Source of the DNA: Scilla litardierei | Lineage: Eukaryota; Streptophyta; Magnoliopsida; Asparagales; Asparagaceae | Direction: 5' to 3' | NCBI GenBank assembly: GCA_030789695.1 | Contig: CM061142.1 | Coordinates: 357,777,486-357,841,485 of the forward strand | Length of the DNA: 64,000 nt | Shown here: positions 11,388 through 21,038 of the stretch, piece after piece | Position numbering within the stretch: position 1 is the first letter of the stretch | Layout: each line of letters opens with the position of its first letter | Program-made: the position numbers and the translations under genes | Notes under the pieces: generated by a model | Database searches by the model: none | What the model was told of the DNA's origin: nothing | Seen by the model: only the letters and a program-made list of their open reading frames with translations

Positions 11388-11826
11388 TGTGTTGTCATCA
11401 TCAAAAAGGGGGATAATCTTGATTGTTGAGTTCAAGACCAAGGTTATTTTTGATGATGATCAACATTATGTTGTGTACTAATCATCTTATGTTTTAGTCT
11501 CAGATTTATTTTATGTTTTATTTTGGTGGTGCCAATTCTTATTAGTTAAGGGATGATGGTTTCAACGCTTGTTAAGAAGATTGCTTGAGGAAATATTGGA
11601 CTTCAATGAAATTCACTTGTATTTCTTCATTTCTTTTCATAGATCTGATGTAGCATTGAATAGATGCACGCACATGCACATGCATAAGCACACACGCACA
11701 CATGCATTTGCATCATTTTCCATCTTAGGTTATCATAGATTTAGTCTAGAACTAATCCCATTTGGTTCCTTGGCCAAAACACACTTCATTTTTTTAGACC
11801 AGTACAAGATGTCTAGTGAAGGATGC

Positions 11827-12200
11827 ACAGACGTCTGGCGTGTCTGATTTTATGATCATCAGAAGCAGCCTTATGTCAGCTTTCTGAAGTGGATTTGTCA
11901 TATGTCTGAACAGTGGATCAACCGTGATTGGCAAACTCCAAACGTCTGATTTCAGTGGGTTTATTTTCTGATAGCTGTCCCTCTCCTCACCCACGTTTAA
12001 TTAGCGTCTGATGTAGAGTTATCAGACATCTGAATAATGTTCCAGCTGTCTAATTGTAGTTCTTCATATGTCTAGTTTCTGTGTGTTTAGTCTAGCTATT
12101 TTCTTCAGACTAACTCTCTTTCAGCCGTCTGAAGTATTGTTCCCAAACGACTGAACTGTTGATCAGCCGTCTGGGATCCCCTCTTTAGACGTCTGATGAC
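11827..12200 (+). repeat. AGACGTCTGA-type inverted-word cluster in the SIRE-2 LTR
   Basis: CAGACGTCTG, TCAGACATCTGA, CAGCCGTCTGA, AAACGTCTGA, TTAGACGTCTGA and similar words recur through about 370 bases, many self-complementary. The cluster is more degenerate than the SIRE-1 array but occupies the same place, upstream of a TATA-like box. Confidence 0.7.
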
Positions 12201-12276
12201 TTGGATTTTCTTCTCAAGCCGTTAGGCTGTGATTTTCTATGTTTCTTTTCTTTGTTTTTGTACCGATTTGATAGGG

Positions 12277-12283
12277 TATTTAA
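12277..12283 (+). promoter_or_regulatory. TATA-like box of the SIRE-2 LTR
   Basis: TATTTAA, in the context GGGTATTTAACTC, lies about 80 bases after the inverted-word cluster. Position and context resemble the other LTR promoters here. Confidence 0.5.
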
Positions 12284-13014
12284 CTCAGTTTAAGATGCAG
12301 ATTTGAGCACTCACCACTCCAAACATATTGAGAACATTTGAGAGTGCATTTTTTAGGGTTATAATTGAAGAGATCTCCTTCCCCTCATTCTCTCTTTCTT
12401 TCATTCACTTGAGAAAAGTGTTCGGTTTTAACTCCTAAATCACGGGATAAGCTTCCAAGTTCATCATGCTCATCATTAAGCACTGGGTTTTAACACTTCC
12501 ATGCCGCCATCTTCACATAAGTAATATTTATTCAAGGCATAGGTAAGTGTGAATTTTGTTTATTTTCTTTGTGAAGCCTAGTACTTAGGTTGTGAGTACA
12601 TATTGGTGGGTTACACAAATTAGAGGGTTTCTACATCTTTAGGAGGGTTACTCCTTTTGTGGCTTAGGAGGGTTACTCCTTTGTACTCCTGTAGTGGAAA
12701 ATTTGCTATCAAGCACTGGGTTGTGGTGTTGGTTGATTGAGCCCGGGTAGGGTGTTAATGGAATCCATGGAGTGCAATTGCAACGTTGGAATAGAGTAAG
12801 TTCACCTTGGAATAGGGATCCAAACCAGGATATGCCTCTTGTGTTTGCGTTTGAATTGGCGTATTTTTCTTTGTGGTGGTTGTTTTTAAGCTTATTGTTT
12901 TTATTTCTACTGTGTTGTGTGCTTAATTTTAGTAACTTTAAATTACACACTTTTGCTTACCATTACACTATTCATCCCCCCTTCTATTGTGTTGTGTAAC
13001 CATAGGTCCTAACA

Positions 13015-15548
13015 AAATCCACTTTGTATAATTTTTGCAACAGTTTTATAAGCTGAAAATGTCTCCAACATATCCCATCATGTTAAAAACGTAACATATT
13101 ATCAATCTCATGGTTGAGTACATATCTCCTCACAATTTGGTCTCCACAATATTTAAATAGATAATGATCATCAAAAAATAAAGATTTTACCTCATGTTTG
13201 AAATGTTTAAAATCAAGATATGACCAATGTTGTGGAGTTCTACCTGTCACCAAATAATTGACTGTCTGTATACCGTGGTATAGTAAAGATCGTAAAAACT
13301 TGCTTATCCGAGAAGGAATCTCTCAATAGAATACTTGATGACTTGGTGCCAACAGTAAGTCTCGAAAGATGATCCACGACATTATTTTCCACTCCTTTCT
13401 TGTCCTTGATCTCAATGTCGAATTTATGCAAAAGAAGAATCCATCGTTTAAGTCTACGCTTTGCATCCTTTTTAGAAAAAGATATTTGAGTGCAAAATGA
13501 TCTGTATATATGAATATAGGCGATCCCAATATGTAGCTCCTAAACTTTTCTGATGCAAATGCCACCACAAGTAATTATTTTTCTGTCGTCGTGTAATTCC
13601 TTTGTGCCTCATTCAAAGTCTTATTTGCTTAGTAAATCATATAAGGAACTTTATCTTTCTTTTGCCCAATCACTACCTCCACAGCATAGTCACTCGCATC
13701 GAATATAATCTTAAATGAAAGATTCCAATATGGAGCCTGTAGAATAGGAGATGAAAAGTAAAGTCATTAATTACTCAAATGAATTTTGACACTCTTGTTT
13801 CCATATAAAATCAGCATGTAAAGTCAACAAATTACCCTGAGGGCGAGAGATGGCACTAAAATCCTTTATGACTCGGCTATAAAATCCCATATGACCTAAG
13901 AAGGATCAAATATCCTTGACACTTTTTGGTATATGCAACTTCTCAATAACCTCAACTTTCACCATTTCTAGCTGAATACGTGCTTTGGAAACTAGATGAC
14001 AAAGGACCAAACCTTCCGTTGTCATGAAATGGTTCTTTTTTCAATTTAATAGCAAGTTTTTCTCCTAACACCTGTGTAAGATAAGAGCTAAGTTAGATAA
14101 ACAATTTTCAATAGAAGCACCATATACTGAAAATTCATGCGTAAATACTTCTATTATCCTCTCAACCATATCACTAAAAAGGTTTAAAATGCAACGGTGA
14201 AAGGTTGCAAGTGCATTGTATAATCCAAATGGCATCCTCCTAAATGCAAAAGTTTCAAAGGGACAAGTGAAGATGGTCTTCTCTTGGTCCTCTAGAGCTA
14301 TCTCTATCTGATAATAACCTGAGTAACCATCTCGAAAACAAAAGTACTCATTATCGACCACACTCTCTAAGATTTGATTTAGGAAAGGCAAAGGAAAGTG
14401 GACTTTTTTTTTGTTTTTAAAATTATATTTCTATAAGCAATGCACATTCTCCATCCAGTGGTGGTTCGCATAGGTATAAGCTCATTACTCTCATTTTTCA
14501 CTACTGTCAAACCTGAATTTTTGTAACAATTTGGGTTGGACTAACCCATCTACTATTAGAAATTGAGTATATAATACTCGCATCAAGTAATTTAAGAACC
14601 ACACCCTTTACAAACTCTTTTAACGTCGGGTTCAACTGGCATTGCAATTTCCATATGGGTTTGTGATCATCCTTAAGATAAATATGATATGTATAAGCTA
14701 AGGCATTTATATATTTGATATCCGCAATAGACCATCCAATGGCCCCTTTATGTTCTATAAGTACATCAAGCAAAGAATGCTTTTGTTCAAGCGTCAGTTT
14801 GAGGTTATTACCACATGAAATGTCTCATCTTCTCCGATGAAACCATATTTTATGAAGTCTAGCAAAAGTTTTAGCTCAAGCTTTGGATCTTTAATCTCAG
14901 AAGGCGGTTGTGGTTGCAATCCAACTAGCAATTATTCAAACTTTGGCACCCATGCATCTCTTTGCCTCTCAACTTTTTCCTGCACAAAATAAGATTTTTC
15001 ACTATCATCAAAGTTGTAATCAATATAACTAAATAAGAAATCATACTCAGCCTCAAAATATTTCTCAATCAAACTTTCAACCAAACTTACCTCTTCAACA
15101 CCCTCAACTCCTGTCGGTAACGTACAAGATTTAAAAATATTAATCTCAAGTTTCATGTTACTAAAAGTTATCTTCAAATGTACATCCCTATAATTGATCA
15201 TTGCATTACATGTATCTAAGAATGGACGTGGCAAAATAATAGGAGTAGAGTTATCACAATGTGTCACATGTATGTCTAGGACGATGAAATCCATTGTAAA
15301 ATAGAATTTATCCACTTGGAACAAAACGTCTTCCACGCAATCCATTGGAAATTTCATTGACATATCTGCCAACTGTAGCACTACAGTCATTGATTTTAGC
15401 TCTCCCAACCTTAGTTGCAAGAAAACAGAGCAAGGCAATATATTCACACAAGAACCCAATTCAAGCAAAGCATTTCCAAAGTTCTTAGTTCATATAGTGC
15501 ATGGAATAGTAGGAGGACATGGATCTTTGCGCTTGGGTTGAGGGTTAT
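13015..15548 (-). pseudogene. pol: Athila-type pol relic: protease, RT, RNase H, integrase start
   Basis: Read right to left. Protease (about 15,468-14,932) has ELGSCVNILP where Athila enzymes have a DLGAS-type site, so the catalytic Asp is lost. RT N-terminus is at 14,773-14,507 (AIGWSIADIK, WVSPTQIV). RT core is at 14,391-14,065 (RMPFGLYNALATF); the usual MDDF-type active site reads FTHEF. RNase H is at 13,568-13,240 ([16 protein letters not shown]). An integrase zinc-finger remnant (about 13,090-13,015) stops where the SIRE-2 LTR begins. Frameshifts and stops occur throughout. This is the oldest layer of the nest. Upstream gag continues at 29,903 beyond the solo LTR, and the amino-acid reading across that junction is continuous. 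Confidence 0.88.
15544..15548. other. Target-site duplication of the solo LTR, left copy (GTTAT)
   Basis: GTTAT directly precedes TGTAACGACT and is repeated directly after the other LTR end at 29,903-29,907. Confidence 0.88.
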
Positions 15549-15841
15549 TGTAACGACTGGTTTTCGTGTAATTGGATTATCTATATTAAAATATATGTTT
15601 TAGTGGATTTTCTCCTCATGTGTGGTTTTCGTCTCCGTAGCTTTCATTTTCGATCGTTTCGTCGTGTTTTCTCGTTTCTTCCTTAGGATCGTCGATTTCG
15701 AAGCAAGTCATTCGTGACGGGCTTCATAACGGTCGTATCTTACTATTAGATCAAGCCTAGGAGTCTTAGGAATCGATCCCGGGGCCCCGCGCTCCGTATC
15801 GGTACTTTTGGTGCTTATTAGCCGGTGTAAGAAGGGGCACC

Positions 15842-16233
15842 GACCGACTAGATGACGATCCAGTCGGTCGACAATCCTTCTTGGACCGACTAGTTGGCTT
15901 TCTAAATTATTCAGGAGTTACTGTTTATCGTTAGTCGGTCTAAGAACGTTCATTGACCGACTAGGTTGCAAACTAGTCGGTCGGCAATGCTTCTTTAACC
16001 GACTAACACATCATCTAATTTTAGTATCAGTTACTGTTTACTCTTAGTCGGTCTAAGAACGTTCATCGACCGACTAGATGCTAAACTAGTCTGTCAGTAT
16101 TTGTTCATGGACCGACTAAATCTAAATCCTATTTTCGTTCAGAAGTTACTGTTTGCACTTAGTCGGACTGCGTTGGTTGACCGACCGACTAGTTGCCAAA
16201 CTAGTCGGTCAGTGGTTGCTCTTTGACCGACTA
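15842..16233 (+). repeat. Four-unit hairpin array in the solo LTR, shared with SIRE-1
   Basis: GACCGACTAG/CTAGTCGGTC hairpins recur at about 15,842, 15,954, 16,069 and 16,180 (111-115 bases apart). Between them are phrases also found in the SIRE-1 array, including TTACTGTTTATCGTTAGTCG and GGTCTAAGAACGTT. Even the DNA before the first hairpin (GTAAGAAG here, GTACAAGAAG in SIRE-1) is alike. The rest of the two LTRs looks unrelated. Confidence 0.9.
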
Positions 16234-16277
16234 ATCTGTGTTAAAACCCTAATTTCTGGGCAGCCGCCAGCCCAACC

Positions 16278-16285
16278 TATTTATA
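16278..16285 (+). promoter_or_regulatory. TATA box of the solo LTR
   Basis: TATTTATA lies 44 bases after the last array word. The younger element inserted 6 bases downstream, so any transcript from here would now run into that element's LTR. Confidence 0.65.
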
Positions 16286-16286
16286 C

Positions 16287-16291
16287 CCCTC
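16287..16291. other. Target-site duplication of the Athila-like element, left copy (CCCTC)
   Basis: CCCTC precedes the 5' LTR and is repeated at 28,211-28,215 immediately after the 3' LTR. Confidence 0.92.
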
Positions 16292-16586
16292 TGATCACTC
16301 CTTATTTTACACCTTTTTTCCGCATGTTTGCATGCCATTTGGATCGCCCAAATCATGTTTTTCACGATATATCGACGATATTGCGATGCTTTTCACGATT
16401 TGTTGTTTTTGTCGCATTTCAGGTGATTTGGCACGATTTGGAGTGATCCCGAGATGCGCTTACTCTAGACGGTCACCAACGACCTCCCTGAGGGGTATTT
16501 TGCTGTTGGAGAGGAGCGGAAGAAGAATGGACGTCGCAGGAGCGACGAGGAGGCCAAAACAAGCAGATTGGGCATTCTTTGTGTCC

Positions 16587-16967
16587 CACTCGGCCGAGTG
16601 GAGGAGCCACTCGGCCGACCAGCGAGACACTGCTCGGCCGACCAGTTCAGACACGAGTTACCTGTGCACTCGGCCGAGCACAGAAGACCCACTCGGCCGA
16701 GTGACGATACCACGTCCGCCTGAGTGGCGCCCAGACGAAGCCCTTCCAAAACATTGAAGTTTCTGTTTTTCGGCTGCCTGAACTTCAGAAGACCCACTCG
16801 ACCGAGTGGAGAATCCCGTCCGCCCGAGTGCAGTGAAGTCATCGGCCGAGTGACGACAACTCACTCGGCCGAGCCGCGTCCGAACTGAAGACCCCTGAAA
16901 GCCCCGACTTTCTGGAAAATTGCAGGGTTTTCACTCGGCCGAGCGACTTTTGTCACTCGGCCGAGTG
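16587..16967 (+). repeat. CACTCGGCCGAGTG palindrome array, 5' LTR
   Basis: About ten full or partial copies of the perfect 14-base palindrome CACTCGGCCGAGTG occur in 380 bases, with irregular spacing (roughly 15-90 bases). Variants include CACTCGACCGAGTG and CACTCGGCCGAGC. The array ends about 85 bases before the TATA-like box. Confidence 0.95.
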
Positions 16968-17051
16968 CGATGCGCTGCCTGTAGCGAAAACTGCGGAAAA
17001 CAGGCTGTGCAGGGGTATTTTGGTCACGATTTTTGGACGATTTTTTGGGGC

Positions 17052-17059
17052 TATTTAAG
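17052..17059 (+). promoter_or_regulatory. TATA-like box of the Athila-like 5' LTR
   Basis: TATTTAAG in the context GGGGCTATTTAAGCCC, downstream of the palindrome array and upstream of an ATG-poor leader. It is conserved in the 3' LTR (about 27,151-27,158). Confidence 0.6.
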
Positions 17060-17450
17060 CCCTGTTTTTACCCCAGTTTTGAGAGCCATCTCTTAGATTT
17101 TTTGCAGCTTTTTAGATTACTTTTTAGCTTTATTATTGTGATTGGAGAAGAGGAAAAACTTGGATTTTTGTTGGATTAAATTGAAGAACTCCATTGGTTT
17201 GCATCTCTCTTCCCTAAAAATCCTATTTTTATTGTTTATCTCAATATTTGTGATGAATTCCATTGCTTATTTCATTGATTATTTTTGTGCTATTGCTATG
17301 ATTTGTGAGTAGTCTCCACGTCTTGGGGCGTGGGGATGAACCCTACAAGCCCTATTTCCTATTTGTGATGAATTGGTAGAAATTGAGCTAGATTTGCTAT
17401 TAGGGATTAGATTGGGATCGATTTACTACGGATAGCTAGGAATTCATATC

Positions 17451-17741
17451 AATTGGGATTTGCAAGAGATTGGATCCCAATTTGTTAGGAAGCCCTAGAA
17501 ATCCGAATTGGGTTGGAGTCGGATTTTCGAAGTATCGGTTTGCAAGAGATTGGACCGATACCAGGATTTCCGATTGCAATTCCATGCCAATACCCGTTTG
17601 CAAGAGATTGGACGGGTAGGAACTATCCTAATTTAGATTGTGGACCGAGTTTGCAAGAGATTGGGCTCGGTACGCAATTGGACGATGATGTTGATCCTAA
17701 TGCTAGCTTCCCTAGGCTAGGGTTTGCAAGAGATTGGACCC
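17451..17741 (+). other. Series of constant-loop, variable-stem hairpins in the LTR leader
   Basis: Five copies of TTGCAAGAGATTGG are each flanked by complementary arms that differ from copy to copy: AATTGGGAT/ATCCCAATT (17,451-17,482), GTATCGGT/ACCGATAC (17,532-17,561), TACCCGT/ACGGGTA (17,591-17,618), ACCGAGT/GCTCGGT with one G.T closing pair (17,644-17,671), and a shorter GGGT/ACCC (17,720-17,741). Between the first two is a stem AAATCCGA/TCGGATTT with a different loop (17,499-17,526). The block lies about 400-690 bases after the TATA box, so it should be in the genomic RNA leader. It is repeated in the 3' LTR. Confidence 0.9.
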
Positions 17742-18115
17742 AAACCTAGGATAGCTATAGACCGGCAACAGCGCGAGAGCGTGAGCTTGGTTCTACATTC
17801 AGTTGCAACTAGTTCATCCGAATTCTCCTTCTAGCAATTTTGATACCGACGAACCACATTTATGAAGTACGGTGAGTAGCGGGAATTCCCCATTCCCTAG
17901 ACGTTCTTTATTTGATTTGATATTTCGCACATTTGTCTGACGATTGTGACAGGATCGCCCAAGGCAATTTTCTCTGTTCTCAAATAGCCAGGTTGATTCG
18001 GAGCAAGCACAGTCATTCGTCCTCCCTGTGTTCGATACCCGCTCGCTGCTACACCGTGCACTTGCGGTAAAACTACAACCGTTCTTTGGGTGTATATCCG
18101 GAGCGATCAAGTTTT

Positions 18116-18133
18116 TGGCGCCGTTGCCGGGGA
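18116..18133 (+). other. Primer-binding site (tRNA-Asp type)
   Basis: TGGCGCCGTTGCCGGGGA lies 6 bases after the 5' LTR. It is complementary, with one mismatch as I recall the tRNA, to the 3' end of plant tRNA-Asp. This is the usual primer of Athila-type elements and supports the lineage call. Confidence 0.85.
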
Positions 18134-18266
18134 AGCGATTGCGTTTGATTCTTTCTCACCCTAGCTATTCTTTTTTTATTACTATTATCATTATTTTTAT
18201 TTCTTATTTCTTACCTAACCCTTCCACGGTGCTAACCATTTCTTTGAAACTCTGTTTCCCCTGTGC

Positions 18267-21038
18267 ATGTACACGAGATCTACGGCGGACCCTGAAGCTT
18301 TATTATTTGATCCCGAGATCGAACGTACCGCGCGGAGACTTAGAGCGGAAAGAAGACAAGATCCGGAAGGGAGGTATATGACCAACCCGGAAACTCCTGA
18401 AGAATTGGCGGCAAGGATGGCGAGGATAATTTCTATTCGCGATAGGCTTCGGCCTAAGACCTCTTCTACTACCTCGTCCATTGCCGTGCCGCAGTTGGCG
18501 GCTGACAAGAACTTCGAGCTAAAGACTGGATTGGTGGTTTTGATGCAACAAGACCCATTTCATGGGAACGCCCATGAGAACCCCCACTACCACATCCAAT
18601 TATTCCTGTCAAAGTGCGCCACATTCCAGATGCCGGGGGTCTCCATCGATGCTATCAGACTGCGTCTCTTCCCCTTCACGCTTAAGGACAAGGCACTCTA
18701 TTGGTTGAGGACGCAGGCTGACGGAGTCTTCACCACTTGGGACGAGTTGGCGAATGCATTTATTGATAAGTTCTATCCGCCGTCCAAGACGGTGAAGATC
18801 CGGAGCGCTCTCATGTCCTTCAAGCAAGGACCACAGGAGACGCTCTATGAAGCTTGGGAGCGTTTTAAGGATTTGCAACATCAATGCCCGCACCACAGTA
18901 TAGAAGATTGGGAGCTAGTTCATAGCTTCTACAACGGTCTCCAACCGGGGACCAAACAAATTATTGATGCCGCGGCGAATGGTGCAATCTTGTCAAAGAC
19001 TCCCGAAGAAGCTACGGCCCTAATTGAGGAGATGGCCTCAAATAACCAACAATGGGGCGATGAGCGAGGACACTCCACGTCCTCCTTAAAGCCAACTAGC
19101 ATCTACGAGGCGAAGGCCGTAGCGGAGCTCACGAGCAAATTTGATTCTCTCCACAAGGTGGTGGAGAGATTGGAGAAGTTCATCACGGAGCCCCAAGGAA
19201 GCCCTTCCACCTCCGCTCCATCCAACCAAATGTGTGATTGGCAAGACCAATCTCAAGCCATGTACTTGGGAGGAGAGCAAGGAGAAGGATCCTTGGAGCA
19301 AGTACAATATGTTGCGGGGAACCAAGGGTATTGGTCCAATCCGGCCGCAAGAAATCATCCCGGATTCTCCTATGCCAACAATGAAGGAGCTTTGAACCTG
19401 CCACAACCACTACCTCAACAAGCTCGACCACCACCACCCCAACAACAAAACTATCCACCGAGGGGGCCTACTCAACAAAACTTTCAACCGAAGCAACAAG
19501 TTCCACCTTATAGGCCGCCCGGTTACAACCAATGGTGGAGGAATCAAAATCAAAACCCTCCGCAAGCTCCTCAACGGTCTGATTTCGAAACTAGAGTGGA
19601 GTCGTTCATGGTCGAGCAAAATAAGGTGAATGCTACTTTGAAGGCGGGACAAGACTCTCTTAATACCGTAGTGGCTCAAATATCGGAGCAATTAGCGTTG
19701 CTCAATCGGAACACTCAACGATTTCCGGCGCAACCGGAGCAAAACCCACGGGGCAACACCGGCCACATCAACGCCGTAGTCGCCGTTACTACTAGAAGCG
19801 GGAAGGACACCACCCCCGCTATGATTCCTACCGAGGAGGCCGTGGAGGAAAGCTTGGAGCCGATTGAGCCGATAGTTGAAGTTGAAAAGGAGAAGGAGCC
19901 ACAAGACAAGGAGAAATCTAGGGCGGAGCAATTAATTGAGGAAAGGCGTTTCATGCCACCAGTCCCATTCCCCCAAAGGTTCGCTAGAGCGAAAATGGAG
20001 AAAAGGATAGCGAAATTTCTTGAGTACCTAAGAGGAGTTAACCTTAACATCCCCTTCCTTGACGCCATCGTCGAGATCCCCACGTATGCTAAATTTTTGA
20101 AGGACTTGATTTCGGGGAGGAAAAGGAAGGAGAAGATCATGCTAGCCGAGGAGGGCTCTTGGTTCACCAAGAGAGAGAAGGAGCCGGCAAAATTCAAAGA
20201 TCCTGGGAGTTTTCGGATTCCTTGCACCTTGGGCGGCGTTCCTCTTCAAAAGGCGTTGGTTGATCTTGGGGCTAGTGTGAGCCTCATGCCCCTCTCCATG
20301 TTCTTAAAGCTAAACACCGGGACAAAGTTGAAACCCACCGACATGCGCATTCAATTAGCCGATGGACGGATAACAAGGCCGGTGGGGATCGCCGAAGACA
20401 TACCGCTTCAAGTCCCGGGTGGAATATGCTTGCCATGTGACTTTGTGATCATGGACGTTAAGGAGGAGGGAGACACCTCATTGATACTTGGACGCCTGTT
20501 CCTCGCCACCGCCGGAGTCATCGTCGACGTGCGCGAAGGTACCTTAACCTTAAACGTCGGAAACATCGAGGTGGAGCTCCACATTCCTAGGGCTATGAAG
20601 CATATGCCTTATCACGAGGAACTTGACTACATGGACCTCCTTGATGAGGTGATAGAGGAGGCGATTCCTCACTCAATTGGCGCTCTTTTTGATGAAGAAT
20701 TTGAAGAAGGCCCGGATTTAGGCCATGAAGAGAATAAAGATGATTCCCCCGACTTCTCCGCTGAAGAAGATGAAGGCGACGCTGATGTCGCAAGGATTCG
20801 AGAGCTCTGCAAGCTCTCGAAACTGAAGTCTCCAAAGAAAGCTCCGCCGGCACGGAAATCGGCACCACCGGCAAAGCCGTTGACCGGAGCAAATGCTAGC
20901 TTGGGGGAGCCTCCCCCCAACACTATTCGAGATAGGAGACCACCGAGGGAGAACGCGCCGCCGCCACATCCAAATCCAAGCGCGCTCCCCGGAAAGTTTG
21001 ATGGGTGCATCTCATATGCACCAAACATCCCGCATTGA
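18267..21038 (+). CDS. gag: Athila-type Gag with fused aspartic protease-like domain
   Basis: An intact 923-codon frame starting at ATG 18,267. It forms the virus-like particle and would process it. N-terminus reads DPEIERTARRLRAERR. The retrotransposon capsid domain is at about residues 95-245 (LRLFPFTLKDKALYWL, EAWERFKDLQHQCPHH). A Pro/Gln-rich stretch (about 375-440) and a Glu/Lys-rich linker follow. A retropepsin-like site DLGASVSLMP lies at residue 666. The C-terminal 130 residues are acidic, then Lys/Pro-rich. Oddities: the usual CCHC zinc knuckle before the NHPGFSY motif is not visible, with only one Cys (MCDWQ) there; and the frame ends where RT should begin. Full openness in a 0.9-kb-codon frame argues for recent selection on Gag. 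Confidence 0.93.
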   Translation: MYTRSTADPEALLFDPEIERTARRLRAERRQDPEGRYMTNPETPEELAARMARIISIRDRLRPKTSSTTSSIAVPQLAADKNFELKTGLVVLMQQDPFHGNAHENPHYHIQLFLSKCATFQMPGVSIDAIRLRLFPFTLKDKALYWLRTQADGVFTTWDELANAFIDKFYPPSKTVKIRSALMSFKQGPQETLYEAWERFKDLQHQCPHHSIEDWELVHSFYNGLQPGTKQIIDAAANGAILSKTPEEATALIEEMASNNQQWGDERGHSTSSLKPTSIYEAKAVAELTSKFDSLHKVVERLEKFITEPQGSPSTSAPSNQMCDWQDQSQAMYLGGEQGEGSLEQVQYVAGNQGYWSNPAARNHPGFSYANNEGALNLPQPLPQQARPPPPQQQNYPPRGPTQQNFQPKQQVPPYRPPGYNQWWRNQNQNPPQAPQRSDFETRVESFMVEQNKVNATLKAGQDSLNTVVAQISEQLALLNRNTQRFPAQPEQNPRGNTGHINAVVAVTTRSGKDTTPAMIPTEEAVEESLEPIEPIVEVEKEKEPQDKEKSRAEQLIEERRFMPPVPFPQRFARAKMEKRIAKFLEYLRGVNLNIPFLDAIVEIPTYAKFLKDLISGRKRKEKIMLAEEGSWFTKREKEPAKFKDPGSFRIPCTLGGVPLQKALVDLGASVSLMPLSMFLKLNTGTKLKPTDMRIQLADGRITRPVGIAEDIPLQVPGGICLPCDFVIMDVKEEGDTSLILGRLFLATAGVIVDVREGTLTLNVGNIEVELHIPRAMKHMPYHEELDYMDLLDEVIEEAIPHSIGALFDEEFEEGPDLGHEENKDDSPDFSAEEDEGDADVARIRELCKLSKLKSPKKAPPARKSAPPAKPLTGANASLGEPPPNTIRDRRPPRENAPPPHPNPSALPGKFDGCISYAPNIPH

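Larger units (their letters stand above)
11388..13014 (+). mobile_element. Second SIRE-like element (SIRE-2): polypurine tract and 3' LTR
   Basis: The CATCATCAAAAAGGGGG polypurine tract (about 11,396-11,412) is followed by an LTR starting TGATTGTTGAG (11,420) and ending CCTAACA (13,014), 1595 bases. The polypurine tract shows this is the 3' end of a longer element rather than a solo LTR; the rest was displaced by the gypsy-like LTR at its left. The right border cuts into the minus-strand Athila integrase. Confidence 0.8.
15549..16291 (+). repeat. Solo LTR, left part (U3, array, TATA box)
   Basis: It begins TGTAACGACTGG. With 28,211-29,902 it forms one LTR of about 2.43 kb once the 11.9-kb insertion and its 5-base duplication are removed. 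No internal domain or partner LTR exists, and GTTAT flanks both ends, so it is a solo LTR left by LTR-LTR recombination. The ends (TGTAACGAC ... GTCGTGACA) suggest a Ty3/gypsy family, perhaps a Tekay/Del-like chromovirus; that assignment is inference. Confidence 0.82.
16292..18109 (+). repeat. 5' LTR of the Athila-like element
   Basis: It starts TGATCACTCC and ends GGAGCGATCA, an imperfect terminal inverted repeat. Contents in order: CACTCGGCCGAGTG array (16,587-16,967), TATA-like box (17,052), transcribed leader with the constant-loop hairpin series (17,451-17,741), then the end of U5 next to the primer-binding site. Small ORFs inside show no recognisable protein. Confidence 0.95.

Noticed and set aside
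15842..16233. Regularly spaced palindromic repeats reminiscent of a CRISPR array
   Set aside because: Spacers are not unique but repeat with the unit, the repeats alternate in orientation, the same array occurs in retrotransposon LTRs, and the DNA is plant.
19086..20969. Several long minus-strand ORFs opposite gag
   Set aside because: They are shadow frames of the GC-rich gag ORF, with no domain recognised.
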